Shown: in pieces, positions 18,642 to 27,881 of the stretch
How the letters are laid out: every line of letters starts with the position of its first letter
Numbering within the stretch: position 1 is the stretch's first letter
Origin: Musicola paradisiaca NCPPB 2511
GTDB taxonomy: Bacteria > Pseudomonadota > Gammaproteobacteria > Enterobacterales > Enterobacteriaceae
Direction: 5' to 3'
Assembly (NCBI RefSeq): GCF_000400505.1
Contig: NZ_CM001857.1
Coordinates: 3,916,189-3,980,188, forward strand
DNA length: 64,000 nt
The notes under the pieces: generated by a model
Database searches by the model: none
Seen by the model: only the letters and a program-made list of their open reading frames with translations
Told to the model about the DNA's origin: nothing
Made by a program: the position numbers and the translations under genes

Positions 18642-19946
18642 ATGCGTAAAATTAGAGGCTTGCGCTGGTACATGATCGGATTGGTGACTATCGGCACCAT
18701 TCTGGGCTACCTGACACGTAACGCGATTGCAGCAGCAGCGCCAACGTTGCAGGAACAGTTGCACATCACAACTCAGCAATACTCCTACATCATCGCCGCC
18801 TACTCTGCCTGCTATACCATCATGCAGCCGGTGGCAGGCTACATTCTTGACCTGCTGGGCACCAAGGTCGGTTATGCCATGTTCGCCATTCTGTGGGCGC
18901 TGTTCTGCGCCGGTACCGCGTTAGCGAATAGTTGGGGTGGGCTGGCGATAGCACGCGGCGCCGTAGGTATGGCTGAAGCCGCCATGATCCCCGCAGGATT
19001 GAAAGCCAGCAGCGAATGGTTCCCGGCCAAAGAGCGTTCCGTCGCAGTCGGTTACTTCAACGTCGGCTCCTCAATAGGTGGCATGCTGGCGCCGCCGCTG
19101 GTGGTCTGGGCCATCATGGCGCACAGTTGGCAGATGGCGTTCATCATCACCGGCGTGCTTAGCATGTTGTGGGCGCTGAGTTGGCTTTACTTCTACAAAC
19201 ACCCGAAAGACCAGAAAAAACTCAGTAATGAAGAACGTGATTACATCCTGAACGGCCAGGAAGCCCAGCATCAATCCGGCAACGGCAAAAAAATGTCCGC
19301 CTGGCAGATCCTGCGTAACCGTCAGTTTTGGGGCATTGCGTTGCCGCGCTTCCTGGCTGAACCGGCATGGGGGACGTTCAACGCCTGGATCCCGCTGTTC
19401 ATGTTCAAAGCTTACGGCTTTAACCTGAAAGAAATCGCCATGTTTGCCTGGATGCCGATGCTGTTCGCCGACCTGGGTTGCGTGCTGGGAGGTTATCTGC
19501 CGATGCTGTTCCAGAAATACTTCAAGGTTAACCTGATCGTCTCGCGCAAAATGGTGGTCACTATGGGCGCCTTGCTGATGATCGGCCCTGGCACTATCGG
19601 CCTGTTCACCAGCCCGTATGTCGCCATCGCGTTGTTGTGCGTCGGCGGTTTCGCCCACCAGTCTCTGTCCGGTGCGCTGATCACACTATCTTCCGACGTG
19701 TTCGGTCGTAATGAGGTTGCTACCGCCAACGGCCTGACCGGAATGGCTGCCTGGACCGCCAGTACGCTGTTTGCGCTGGTCGTCGGCGCGCTGGCCGATA
19801 CCATTGGCTTCAGTCCGCTGTTCGCCGTGCTGGCTGTGTTCGATCTTCTGGCCGCCATTGTCATCTGGACGGTACTGAAAAACCGCCCAGCCACTGAGCT
19901 CAATGCCCAGCAAACGAATGATATGAAAATCGCGCAACAACACTGA
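18642..19946 (+). CDS. exuT: Hexuronate transporter, MFS
   Basis: ExuT imports galacturonate and glucuronate by proton symport. The 434-residue protein has 12 predicted helices and the anion-cation symporter pattern: RWYMIGLVTIGTILGYLTRN at the first helix, then ARGAVGMAEAAMIPAG and SSEWFPAKERSVAVGYFN. GGAG lies about 10 bases before the ATG. Followed by exuR on the same strand across a stem-loop, and divergent from uxaC. Confidence 0.95.
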   Translation: MRKIRGLRWYMIGLVTIGTILGYLTRNAIAAAAPTLQEQLHITTQQYSYIIAAYSACYTIMQPVAGYILDLLGTKVGYAMFAILWALFCAGTALANSWGGLAIARGAVGMAEAAMIPAGLKASSEWFPAKERSVAVGYFNVGSSIGGMLAPPLVVWAIMAHSWQMAFIITGVLSMLWALSWLYFYKHPKDQKKLSNEERDYILNGQEAQHQSGNGKKMSAWQILRNRQFWGIALPRFLAEPAWGTFNAWIPLFMFKAYGFNLKEIAMFAWMPMLFADLGCVLGGYLPMLFQKYFKVNLIVSRKMVVTMGALLMIGPGTIGLFTSPYVAIALLCVGGFAHQSLSGALITLSSDVFGRNEVATANGLTGMAAWTASTLFALVVGALADTIGFSPLFAVLAVFDLLAAIVIWTVLKNRPATELNAQQTNDMKIAQQH

Positions 19947-19968
19947 TAGATTTCCGATTTTCCCCCAT

Positions 19969-19994
19969 CATCCGGTATCATGCGATGCCGGATG
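19969..19994 (+). terminator. Stem-loop between exuT and exuR
   Basis: An 11-bp stem (CATCCGGTATC paired with GATGCCGGATG, one G-U type mismatch) and a 4-nt loop lie 23 bases after exuT. There is no T-run, so it may be an attenuator or a REP-like stabiliser. Confidence 0.5.
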
Positions 19995-20060
19995 ACTCCT
20001 CTCTCCCGCGCATCATTACAATCGTTAACTATCACACAGCTATTGGCTGTAATGCGTGAT

Positions 20061-20079
20061 AAAGTGGTATAACAAATTC
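20061..20079 (+). promoter_or_regulatory. ExuR-like operator upstream of exuR
   Basis: TGGTATAACAAATT at 20065-20078 closely repeats the operator in the uxaC-exuT region (TTGGTATGACAAATT). It lies about 95-110 bases before the exuR start, which suggests autoregulation. Confidence 0.6.
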
Positions 20080-20172
20080 ATCCCGAACCAGGCTATCCGC
20101 CTGAAATTGATGTTCACCTTTAACGAGATAGGCTTACCTCAGGAAACGCTTTCTATCTTAAGAGCAGGCAAT

Positions 20173-20949
20173 ATGGCACTGACAGAATCCCGACGGCTGT
20201 ACCAGCAACTGGCAGCTGAACTCAAACAACGCATAGAGGACGGAATGTATCCGGTCGGCGAAAAACTGCCTGCCGAACGTAACATTTCAGAAGAAATGAA
20301 TGTAAGCCGTACCGTGGTGCGTGAAGCCATCATCATGCTGGAGGTGGAAGGCTATGTAGAGGTACGCAAAGGCTCGGGCATTCATGTACTTTCCAACCAG
20401 CAACGCCATCTGGTTTCGCCCAACGGCGATGCGGATTTTGTCACAACCGGCCCCTTCGAACTGCTACAGGCTCGCCAGCTTATCGAAAGTAACATTGCCG
20501 AGTTTGCCGCCACTCAGGTGACTCGTCAGGATATTATCCAACTGATGGAAATTCAGGAAAATGCCCGCCAAGAAGATCGCTTCCGCGATTCTCAATGGGA
20601 TCTGAAGTTCCATGTTCAGGTTGCACTGGCCACCCAGAACTCGGCACTGGCGACTATCGTTGAAAAAATGTGGAGTCAGCGCGTTCATAACCCTTATTGG
20701 CGCAAACTGCACGAACATATTGACGACAAGTCGATCGAAAGCTGGTGCGAAGATCATGATCAGATCCTCAAGGCGTTGATTCGCAAGGATCCCTATGCCG
20801 CTAAGCTGGCGATGTGGCAACACCTTGAAAACACCAAGCAGATGCTGTTCCGCGCCACCACGGATGATTTCGAATTCAATGTCGACCGTTACATGTTCGC
20901 TGAAAACCCCGTCGTCCATCTGGAATACATCACCAACGGCAAATCCTAA
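20173..20949 (+). CDS. exuR: Hexuronate-responsive transcriptional repressor, GntR/FadR family
   Basis: ExuR represses uxaCBA and exuT until galacturonate-derived ligands bind. From ATG 20173 the protein is 258 residues, the same as E. coli ExuR. It has an N-terminal GntR winged helix ([26 protein letters not shown]..., with the recognition helix around [21 protein letters not shown]) and a C-terminal FCD effector domain. The frame is open 117 bases upstream, but that stretch contains the operator and has no ribosome binding site. An operator in front indicates negative autoregulation. Confidence 0.93.
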   Translation: MALTESRRLYQQLAAELKQRIEDGMYPVGEKLPAERNISEEMNVSRTVVREAIIMLEVEGYVEVRKGSGIHVLSNQQRHLVSPNGDADFVTTGPFELLQARQLIESNIAEFAATQVTRQDIIQLMEIQENARQEDRFRDSQWDLKFHVQVALATQNSALATIVEKMWSQRVHNPYWRKLHEHIDDKSIESWCEDHDQILKALIRKDPYAAKLAMWQHLENTKQMLFRATTDDFEFNVDRYMFAENPVVHLEYITNGKS

Positions 20950-21476
20950 GCCGGCACGCACGCCTCGCCGTCAATGGAGGTAAAAACGTTATCCAACGTC
21001 GAGTTCTGTCAGTATGTGTAAAATATGACGGAACTCACAACCTTCCCCCAATAAACAGTCAGTTACAGACCAAAGATATGTGATATTTTCCTATCTCGCG
21101 TCCGGACGTTTTGTTACAGTTAGTGCACTTTTTTTACGCCTGAGAGCCCACAGTTAGGGTCAACCAGCCAAAATGAACATCCGGTTGATGTTCAGGCTCG
21201 TTCAGTTAAGGATATTCATCAGAATAAAAGCGTAAAACTGCATATTCCATCGGCAGGACACGGATAAACAGCTCATCAGACGTGCAAGCGCGTGACGGAG
21301 TACGCCATCCGATGAACAGTCAGCGCCGTGTTGTGTCGCTTCCCGGCATACACAACAGTTTTCGGCCTACAGTACGCCGTGTCCGACATCGGTCCCGGTT
21401 CAGTTTCAGTAAGCATCACCGGCAGGGGGTTGGTTCTTAGCCGTACAGCCCTAACACCGCAGTACAGGAACACCAG
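20950..21476. other. exuR-yqjA intergenic region
   Basis: About 530 bases with no gene. The most ordered element is a perfect 7-bp stem with a 5-nt loop at 21174-21192 (GAACATC, CGGTT, GATGTTC). The yqjA promoter must be here; in E. coli it is CpxR-controlled, but I cannot pick a clear CpxR box. A 79-codon minus-strand frame (21276-21515) overlaps the yqjA start and is rejected. Confidence 0.5.
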
Positions 21477-22151
21477 ATGGATATTGTTAAAGAACTGTTG
21501 AATGCACTCTGGCATCAGAATTTTGACGTCCTGGCTAATCCCAAACTGGTCTGGACAATTTACATTATGCTGTTTTTGATCTTGTTTATGGAAAATGGCC
21601 TGCTGCCCGCGGCGTTTCTGCCGGGCGATAGCCTGCTGATTCTGGTGGGCGTCCTGGTCGCCAAAGGCACCATGAATTACCCTTTCACTATTGTACTGTT
21701 AACCAGTGCGGCCAGTCTGGGATGCTGGATGAGCTACCTGCAAGGTAAATGGCTGGGAAATACGCGCGTTGTTCAAGGATGGTTGTCACATCTTCCTGCA
21801 CACTATCATCAACGGGCACACCGGTTGTTCCATCGTCACGGACTGTCTGCCTTGTTGATGGGCCGGTTTCTGGCATTTGTGCGCACATTGTTACCCACGA
21901 TTGCCGGGTTGTCTGGATTGAATAACGCTCGTTTTCAGCTCTTCAACTGGATGAGCGGTTTTTTGTGGGTCACTATTCTGGTTTCTCTCGGTTTTGCGCT
22001 GGGGAAAAGCCCGGTATTTCGCAAGTATGAAGACCAGTTAATGTCCTGTTTGATGCTGTTACCGCTCGTATTGCTGTTAGTGGGGTTAGCGGGTTCTCTG
22101 CTTGTTCTATGGCGGAAAAAACGCATGGTGCCTCGCGAAAAAGGAAATTAA
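21477..22151 (+). CDS. yqjA: DedA-family membrane protein YqjA
   Basis: 224 residues with the DedA (SNARE-associated) core: ENGLLPAAFLPGDSLLILVG (membrane-embedded acidic and proline residues), G-rich turns and the conserved MGRFLAFVRTLLPTIAGLSG with its essential Arg. DedA proteins support proton-motive-force-dependent processes, and YqjA helps alkaline and osmotic tolerance in E. coli. No good Shine-Dalgarno precedes the ATG (ACAGGAACACCAG). mzrA follows after two bases, so both are co-transcribed. Confidence 0.93.
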   Translation: MDIVKELLNALWHQNFDVLANPKLVWTIYIMLFLILFMENGLLPAAFLPGDSLLILVGVLVAKGTMNYPFTIVLLTSAASLGCWMSYLQGKWLGNTRVVQGWLSHLPAHYHQRAHRLFHRHGLSALLMGRFLAFVRTLLPTIAGLSGLNNARFQLFNWMSGFLWVTILVSLGFALGKSPVFRKYEDQLMSCLMLLPLVLLLVGLAGSLLVLWRKKRMVPREKGN

Positions 22152-22153
22152 CG

Positions 22154-22528
22154 ATGATCAACCGTCGGATGAAAACTGGATTTGTTTTCCATCTATTGCT
22201 GCTTCTGCTGCCATTGGTCGTGCTGGTGACATCATCTCGCCGTACAGCGGATGACGTCACGTTGCATATCATTCCACAGCATCAAGGCGCAGCCTTGCCG
22301 GACGGTTTTTACATCTATCAGCGCCTGAACGAACACGGCATCGGCATTAAAAGTATTACGCCGGAAGACGACAGTATTATTGTACGGCTCTCTTCTCCCG
22401 AGCAAAGCCGTGCCGCCAGTGAGGTGCTAAAATCAGCGCTTCCCCAGGCCAGCGTGATAGCCCGGCAGCCCGACGCCATCCCGATCTGGCGCCAAAAATT
22501 AAGCCAGCAACCATTCAAACTAGGGTGA
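22154..22528 (+). CDS. mzrA: EnvZ/OmpR modulator protein MzrA
   Basis: A 124-residue bitopic inner-membrane protein. Positive N-terminus, one helix (FHLLLLLLPLVVLV), then a periplasmic domain with ITPEDDSIIVRLSSPEQS. MzrA binds EnvZ and links Cpx and EnvZ/OmpR envelope signalling. Length and linkage to yqjA match E. coli (127 residues). AAGGAA precedes ATG 22154; an earlier start inside yqjA is less likely. Its stop codon lies six bases before a 128-bp tandem octamer array. Confidence 0.92.
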   Translation: MINRRMKTGFVFHLLLLLLPLVVLVTSSRRTADDVTLHIIPQHQGAALPDGFYIYQRLNEHGIGIKSITPEDDSIIVRLSSPEQSRAASEVLKSALPQASVIARQPDAIPIWRQKLSQQPFKLG

Positions 22529-22534
22529 GTTTTT

Positions 22535-22662
22535 CAGCACATCAGCACATCAGCACATCAGCACATCAGCACATCAGCACATCAGCACATCAGCACATCA
22601 GCACATCAGCACATCAGCACATCAGCACATCAGCACATCAGCACATCAGCACATCAGCACAT
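22535..22662. repeat. Perfect tandem array of 16 octanucleotide units
   Basis: The unit CAGCACAT is repeated 16 times without a single change across 128 bp, between the mzrA stop and the yqjD promoter region. Copy-number change by slipped-strand mispairing is expected. It is not inside an annotated gene; an octamer would shift frame if translated. Its position could affect mzrA mRNA 3' stability or spacing upstream of the yqjDEK promoter. Confidence 0.97.
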
Positions 22663-22815
22663 CATTTCCTTGCTTAGGCAAAAACTGCTATCAGTTAAAT
22701 AAATTTATTATTTATTACAATGTGTTATCAGAATAATCCACAAGCACGTCCCTTCCAGAGAGGAAAATTTACACTATAGTTGATGGTGATACTCACCAAA
22801 CTCAGGAGCGTTCAC

Positions 22816-23121
22816 ATGGCACAAGAATCCGATTCAGAACAACTGCGTGCGGAACTCCGCTCGCTGGCCGACACTCTCGAAGAAGTGTTGCGATCTTCCA
22901 GTGAAAAATCCAAGGCTGAGATGGAAAAATTGCGTGACAAAGCCGAGGCGGTACTCAAAGAGTCACGGGAAAAACTGGATAACACGGGTGAACAAATAAT
23001 CAACCAGACACGCGAAGCCGCCCAATCCACAGAGACCTATATTCGCACCAACCCCTGGACCAGCGTCGGGTTCAGCGCTGCGGTGGGCATCGTGCTTGGT
23101 CTGCTGCTGAGCCGCCGGTAA
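22816..23121 (+). CDS. yqjD: YqjD/ElaB-family membrane-anchored ribosome-binding protein
   Basis: 101 residues (DUF883 family). A long amphipathic coiled-coil N-terminal part rich in Glu/Lys (residues 5-70) is followed by a single C-terminal helix ending in GIVLGLLLSRR, a tail-anchor layout. E. coli YqjD binds stationary-phase ribosomes and docks them at the inner membrane. ATG 22816 has AGGAG upstream. First gene of a yqjD-yqjE-yqjK operon; the promoter must lie between the octamer array and about 22790. Confidence 0.9.
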   Translation: MAQESDSEQLRAELRSLADTLEEVLRSSSEKSKAEMEKLRDKAEAVLKESREKLDNTGEQIINQTREAAQSTETYIRTNPWTSVGFSAAVGIVLGLLLSRR

Positions 23122-23127
23122 TCCACG

Positions 23128-23523
23128 ATGACGGAACCGCAACGCCAAGGGCCAGCTAGCGCAGCTATCGGATCGTTACAAAGGATCCTCTCTTTGCTGG
23201 TCGGAATAGTAGAAACCAGAGTCAGGCTGGCTGTTGTTGAACTGGAACAGGAAAAGATTCTACTGATTCAGTTGTTGCTGATGGTCGGCTTGACGCTATT
23301 GCTGGCAACCCTGGGTTTGATCAGTCTGGTCGCTCTGATTATCTGGAGCCTGGATCCAGCGTGGCGTCTGGTTGCGCTGGGGGGGATCACCGCCGCGTTC
23401 CTGATGTTGGCGTTAATCATCGGCGGCTGGACAGTGGTGCGCGTGCGCCGCTCCACCCTGTTGCAGGCAACACGTAATGAACTGGCCGCAGACCGTTCCC
23501 TACTGGAAAACAAATCGGAATGA
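23128..23523 (+). CDS. yqjE: YqjE-family inner membrane protein (phage-holin superfamily III-like)
   Basis: 131 residues with two adjacent membrane helices (LLLMVGLTLLLATLGLISLV and LGGITAAFLMLALIIGGWTV) between amphipathic ends. This is the Phage_holin_3_6/YqjE layout. It follows yqjD by six bases and its stop overlaps the yqjK start (ATGA). Role unknown; presumed to act with YqjD at the membrane. Confidence 0.9.
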   Translation: MTEPQRQGPASAAIGSLQRILSLLVGIVETRVRLAVVELEQEKILLIQLLLMVGLTLLLATLGLISLVALIIWSLDPAWRLVALGGITAAFLMLALIIGGWTVVRVRRSTLLQATRNELAADRSLLENKSE

Positions 23524-23807
23524 ACCGACAACGGCAGCTTGCCACAGAGAAATCCTTACTGCTGCAAACTATTCAGCAACAACGTCTGGAGCTGATGAAA
23601 GAAAAAAAACTCTATCTGGCTATTACCGCGCCTTACGACCACTACTGGCAGCGCTGGGAAAGCGTTCGCCGTTATTTGCCGCTGGCGCTGCCGATCCTGG
23701 TGCTGCTGGGGTTGCGCTCACCGCACCGGACATTACGCTGGTTACGGCGAGCCGGTAATCTATGGAGCACGATAAAACGGGTGCAGCACTTATTGCCCAG
23801 ACCTTAA
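23520..23807 (+). CDS. yqjK: YqjK-like protein
   Basis: 95 residues, basic and helical, with an N-terminal coiled-coil (LLLQTIQQQRLELMKEKK) and a short hydrophobic stretch near LPLALPILVLLGL. It matches YqjK by size and by overlap with yqjE. No known function. Last gene of the yqjDEK unit. Confidence 0.85.
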   Translation: MNRQRQLATEKSLLLQTIQQQRLELMKEKKLYLAITAPYDHYWQRWESVRRYLPLALPILVLLGLRSPHRTLRWLRRAGNLWSTIKRVQHLLPRP

Positions 23808-23974
23808 ACACTCGCCTGCCGCCACAGACATCAATTTTTCTGACATAAAACAACAATATTACTTGCTGGAACCCACTCCCCTTTCTCCATAACATGTGCG
23901 CAACCAAGATTAATTACGCTGAATTAACGCAATTTTATTGCTATTTCCATTTAAGAGATGATTGGAGAAAATTA

Positions 23975-24370
23975 ATGAAAAATTTTGAGAATGCCCTGTT
24001 ACTGCTCGCTCGGATCCTGATGCCTATTCTGTTTATTGCCGCCGGATACGGGAAACTCGGAGCATCTTATGCCGCGACACAACAATATATGCAGGCTATG
24101 GGCGTTCCCGGCGCGCTGCTGCCGTTAACCATTCTACTGGAGCTGGGTGGCGGGCTGGCTGTACTGTTCGGCTTGCTGACCCGCACGGCTGCAATGGCTA
24201 CCGCCGTATTCACTTTGCTGACCGCATTCATTTTCCATAGTGACTTTTCCCAAGGCGTCAACCAGCTGATGTTCATGAAAAATCTCACCATTGCCGGCGG
24301 CTACGTACTGCTGTTTGTCAGTGGCCCCGGCGCATTGAGCATCGACCGCTTGCTCAACAAAAAGTGGTAA
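23975..24370 (+). CDS. yqjF: DoxX-family inner membrane protein YqjF
   Basis: 131 residues with four membrane helices and DoxX features: ILMPILFIAAGYGKL at the start, LLELGGGLAVLFGLLTR in the middle. ATG 23975 has GGAGA upstream; the open frame begins earlier but lacks a start signal. Next gene yqjG encodes a quinone-handling enzyme, so the pair may act in redox or quinone stress. Substrate unknown. Confidence 0.9.
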   Translation: MKNFENALLLLARILMPILFIAAGYGKLGASYAATQQYMQAMGVPGALLPLTILLELGGGLAVLFGLLTRTAAMATAVFTLLTAFIFHSDFSQGVNQLMFMKNLTIAGGYVLLFVSGPGALSIDRLLNKKW

Positions 24371-24457
24371 TATGCCGCCAAGCTGTAATGCGCCGATGCT
24401 GGTTCACCATGGTGATAACACCGTTATCACCACCGTCGTTTCCTAAAGGAGCTGAAT

Positions 24458-25438
24458 ATGGGATTACTGGTTGATGGCGTGTGGCATGACGCCTGGTATG
24501 AAACGCAGTCCACCGGTGGGCATTTCAAACGCCCTCAGACGCTTTTTCGCAACTGGATCACTCCCGATGGTTCCGCCGGCCCGACCGGACAAGGCGGTTT
24601 CAAGGCGGAATCGGGACGCTACCATTTGTATGTTTCGCTGGCGTGCCCATGGGCACACCGCACGCTACTATTACGCTTGTTCAAAAAGCTGGAATCGCAT
24701 ATCGACATATCCGTTGTACACCCGCTGATGCTGGAGCACGGTTGGACGTTCGATGTCAATTTCCCTCACACTACCGGCGATACGCTTTATCAGCACGAAT
24801 TTCTCTATCAGCTCTACCTGCACGCCAAAGCAGACTACAGCGGCTGGGTAACGGTTCCAGTATTGTGGGATAAACAGCAACACACCATTGTCAGCAACGA
24901 ATCTGCCGATATTATCCGCATGTTCAACACCGCATTTGACCCGTGCGGCGCGGCACACGGTGATTTCTACCCACAGGCGTTACGCGCGCAGATTGACGAT
25001 TTGAACGAATGGATTTATCACCAGGTCAACAATGGGGTGTATAAAGCGGGATTTGCGACAACACAGGCGGCCTACGATGATGCCGTTCATCACCTATTCA
25101 CAGCGCTTGAACGACTGGAGATCACACTGAGTCGACAGCGTTATCTGACGGGGGAACGTTTAACAGAGGCGGATATTCGTTTATGGACCACCTTGATCCG
25201 TTTTGATCCGGTGTATCACACGCATTTCAAATGCGATCGTTATCGATTAAGTGATTACCCCAATCTTCATGGTTTTCTGCGGGAGATCTACCAAATGCCT
25301 GGTGTGGCGGATACCGTCTCAATCGAGCATATTCGTTATCACTACTACCGCAGCCACGGCACAATCAATCCATACGGCATTATCTCCGCCGGCCCGGTAG
25401 CGACGCTGGATACGCCGCACGGCCGAGACGGATTCTAA
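24458..25438 (+). CDS. yqjG: Glutathionyl-hydroquinone reductase, xi-class GST
   Basis: 326 residues. Reduces glutathionyl-hydroquinones to hydroquinones using glutathione. The catalytic Cys is in the SLACPWAHRTLLL motif (about residue 63), followed by a thioredoxin-fold and an all-helical GST C-domain with YLTGERLTEADIRLWTTLIRFD. The C-terminal NPYGIISAGP segment is typical of ECM4/YqjG proteins. AAAGGAG precedes the ATG. It follows yqjF by 87 bases and reads towards yhaJ. Confidence 0.95.
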   Translation: MGLLVDGVWHDAWYETQSTGGHFKRPQTLFRNWITPDGSAGPTGQGGFKAESGRYHLYVSLACPWAHRTLLLRLFKKLESHIDISVVHPLMLEHGWTFDVNFPHTTGDTLYQHEFLYQLYLHAKADYSGWVTVPVLWDKQQHTIVSNESADIIRMFNTAFDPCGAAHGDFYPQALRAQIDDLNEWIYHQVNNGVYKAGFATTQAAYDDAVHHLFTALERLEITLSRQRYLTGERLTEADIRLWTTLIRFDPVYHTHFKCDRYRLSDYPNLHGFLREIYQMPGVADTVSIEHIRYHYYRSHGTINPYGIISAGPVATLDTPHGRDGF

Positions 25439-25549
25439 GCCATTCCTGCACCGAGATGTTCACCAACTTCTGTCAGTATCATTACGGGATGCCAGTCGCC
25501 GTCCGACAGACGGCGCAAGACATAACCGTTGCACCAGACACTGCAAACG

Positions 25550-26446
25550 TCAGGATACATTGAAAATTCTGGGGATTTCACGTAAGAACCACGACTTGGC
25601 CTCACCCATACTATCCCGCCGCCACGCCATGATAATGTTGCTTTCAAACGTGCTTTCCGGGCTGACCACCCGCAGGCGACCCGCAGCAATATCATCCACT
25701 ACACGATCATAAGGCATCGTCGCAACGCCTTGCCCGGCCAATAACGCCCGGCGTTTGTCATCCATTGAGCTCACCGTCAGCCGTGGTTGTTTATCCAACA
25801 GTTGAACCGTCAAAACCGGGCGTTCACGGGCAGTATCGGCAATCGCAATACCTCGGTATTTAACACGAGTCGTTTCCGATAATGGCTCAGGTTCATCATG
25901 AATCGGGTGATCCGGGCTAGCCACATAGACGTTCTTCATTGAGTAGAGTTTGCGGGTATTGATTTCCGAGGAGGAGCGAAAATGCATATCTGGGGCAATA
26001 ACGATATCCGCTCGCCCTTGCTCCAGGCGCTCCCAGGCTCCCGCCAACACCTCAGTCAGCAGCGACACCTGAGTATTGGCTTTCAGCGACAGTTTATCCA
26101 ATAGAGGAAACAGACGTTCAGTCGGCACCAGCGCTTCCACCACGATAGTCAAATGGGTTTCCCATCCTCGCGCCAGCGCTTCAGCATCCGTCGTCAGCTT
26201 ATCTGCCGCTTCAAGCAATATGCGTCCACGTTCCAGCAACATGCGACCAACATTGGTGAACTTGGTTCGATGGCCGGAACGGTCGAACAACACGACATCC
26301 AGTTCTTCCTCCAACTTCTGCATGGTGTAACTCAGCGCGGAGGGAACCCGGCCCAATTCATCCGCCGCGGCGGCAAAACTTCCTCGACGATCAATAGCGT
26401 CCATAACCCGTAAAGCTTCTAATGTTAATGCTCGTTCTTTTGCCAT
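25550..26446 (-). CDS. yhaJ: LysR-family transcriptional regulator YhaJ
   Basis: 298 residues, very close to E. coli YhaJ, with an N-terminal LysR helix-turn-helix (RRGSFAAAADELGRVPSALSYTMQKLEEEL) and a periplasmic-binding-like effector domain. YhaJ senses aromatic compounds such as dinitrotoluene breakdown products and is linked to yqjF and yhaK control in E. coli. I use the ATG at 26446 by homology; GGAG is only two to three bases upstream, so an ATG at 26458 remains possible. Divergent from yhaK. Confidence 0.9.
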   Translation of the reverse strand: MAKERALTLEALRVMDAIDRRGSFAAAADELGRVPSALSYTMQKLEEELDVVLFDRSGHRTKFTNVGRMLLERGRILLEAADKLTTDAEALARGWETHLTIVVEALVPTERLFPLLDKLSLKANTQVSLLTEVLAGAWERLEQGRADIVIAPDMHFRSSSEINTRKLYSMKNVYVASPDHPIHDEPEPLSETTRVKYRGIAIADTARERPVLTVQLLDKQPRLTVSSMDDKRRALLAGQGVATMPYDRVVDDIAAGRLRVVSPESTFESNIIMAWRRDSMGEAKSWFLREIPRIFNVS

Positions 26447-26557
26447 TTCTCCACTCATTCAGGATTTTTGAATGTACCCACCAGATTAACTGGCTAACAA
26501 TCCATCGTCCAGCCAATTACCATCTCAGCATTAACAATTCCAAGGGTCTGAAATACC

Positions 26558-27259
26558 ATGATCATTAGCAGAGTTGCTGAACAGTGCGGCCAGGCTGACT
26601 ATGGCTGGTTACAGGCTCGTTATACCTTTTCCTTCGGCCACTATTTCGATCCTGATTATCTCGGGTTTGCGTCATTACGCGTGCTGAACCAGGAAGTGTT
26701 GTCACCCAAAACCGCCTTTCAGCCGCGTACCTATCCACGTGTTGATATCCTGAATATTCTGTTGCAAGGGCGGGCCGAATACCGTGATAGCAACGGCGCC
26801 CACATCCGCGCCGATGCGGGCGACGTATTACTGTTGGCAACACAGCCGGGCATTAGCTATAGCGAGCACAACATCGACGACACAACCCCGTTGACTCGTC
26901 TTCAGTTATGGTTGGATGCGTGTCCGACGCGCGAGAATTCCCCCCTGCAGCGGCTGACGCTGCAAGCGTCTGGCAACCAGTTAATCGCCTCGCCGGAAGA
27001 TACCCCAAACGCCCTTCACCTTCGCCAGCAGGTCTGGATTCACCATGTGGACATGAAAACCGGCGAGCAGCAGACCCTGCCATTGAAAGGTAATAGCGGT
27101 TATCTGCAATCCATCTACGGCAGCATCCGCGTTTGCGGTTGCGCCGATGCGAGCCGGAATTTGCACTGCGGAGATGGCGCATTCATCCAACAGGAAAAGA
27201 GTCTCACTTTACAGGCCGGCTCCGATACGCGAGCTTTACTGATCGACCTGGTCGCCTGA
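26558..27259 (+). CDS. yhaK: Pirin-related bicupin YhaK
   Basis: 233 residues with two cupin folds. The pirin signature is visible: YTFSFGHYFDPDYLGFASLRVLNQ, then HPR-like FQPRTYPRVDILNILLQG and GDVLLLATQPGISYSEHN. YhaK of E. coli is considered a redox/nitrite-responsive cytosolic protein; enzymatic activity is unclear. Starts 111 bases from the divergently oriented yhaJ, consistent with control by that LysR protein. Confidence 0.92.
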   Translation: MIISRVAEQCGQADYGWLQARYTFSFGHYFDPDYLGFASLRVLNQEVLSPKTAFQPRTYPRVDILNILLQGRAEYRDSNGAHIRADAGDVLLLATQPGISYSEHNIDDTTPLTRLQLWLDACPTRENSPLQRLTLQASGNQLIASPEDTPNALHLRQQVWIHHVDMKTGEQQTLPLKGNSGYLQSIYGSIRVCGCADASRNLHCGDGAFIQQEKSLTLQAGSDTRALLIDLVA

Positions 27260-27371
27260 CCTACCCAACACAAGCTAAGGCAAATAGGCGCTAAAGCGGC
27301 GCGTTTCAGTGTTTTTGCCCTGTCATGCTAAGATGGCCGCATGATCCCAAACAGGCTTCAGGGTTATTGCC

Positions 27372-27881
27372 ATGGATTCCGTCAATCCGGACAAACTTGT
27401 CATTCAGGCCGAACAGCTTTGTCAGCAGCGCAACGTGCGTCTTACACCCCAGCGTCAGGAAGTGCTGCGTTTAATCGCACAGCAAACCGGCGCCATCAGT
27501 GCATATGACTTACTCGATCTCCTGCGTGCATCAGAGCCGCAAGCCAAGCCGCCCACAGTTTATCGCGCACTGGATTTCCTTCTTGAGCAAGGATTTATTC
27601 ATCGTGTCGAGTCCAACAACAGCTATGTGCTGTGCCACCACTTTGAAGAACACAGCCATACTTCCGCGTTGTTCATCTGCGACCGGTGCGGACAAGTGAC
27701 TGAACGCCAGACTGAAGGCGTGGAAGAAACGCTGCAGCAATTGGCGCAACAGTCAGGGTTCGTGATGCGGCACAGCGTTGTGGAAGCGCATGGTTTCTGC
27801 CGAGAATGCCAACAGGTGGAGTCCTGCGAACAGCGGGATAGTTGCAATCATGATCACAGCCTGATCGTGAAGAAGCGTTGA
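27372..27881 (+). CDS. zur: Zinc uptake regulator, Fur family
   Basis: Zur represses zinc import (znuABC) and alternative ribosomal proteins when Zn is sufficient. The 169-residue protein has the Fur winged helix (RLTPQRQEVLRLIAQQTGAISAYDLL...) and structural zinc cysteines in FICDRCGQ and FCRECQ. The His-rich CHHFEEHSHTS region forms the regulatory site. The C-terminal CEQRDSCNHDH tail adds more possible ligands. Convergent with lexA. In E. coli zur is near lexA, with dinF between; dinF is absent here. Confidence 0.94.
   Translation: MDSVNPDKLVIQAEQLCQQRNVRLTPQRQEVLRLIAQQTGAISAYDLLDLLRASEPQAKPPTVYRALDFLLEQGFIHRVESNNSYVLCHHFEEHSHTSALFICDRCGQVTERQTEGVEETLQQLAQQSGFVMRHSVVEAHGFCRECQQVESCEQRDSCNHDHSLIVKKR

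Noticed and set aside
22535..22662. CRISPR-like array
   Set aside because: Units are contiguous 8-mers without spacers; it is a simple tandem repeat.
25435..25695. 86-codon frame overlapping the end of yhaJ
   Set aside because: Overlaps yhaJ in another frame and has no start signal.
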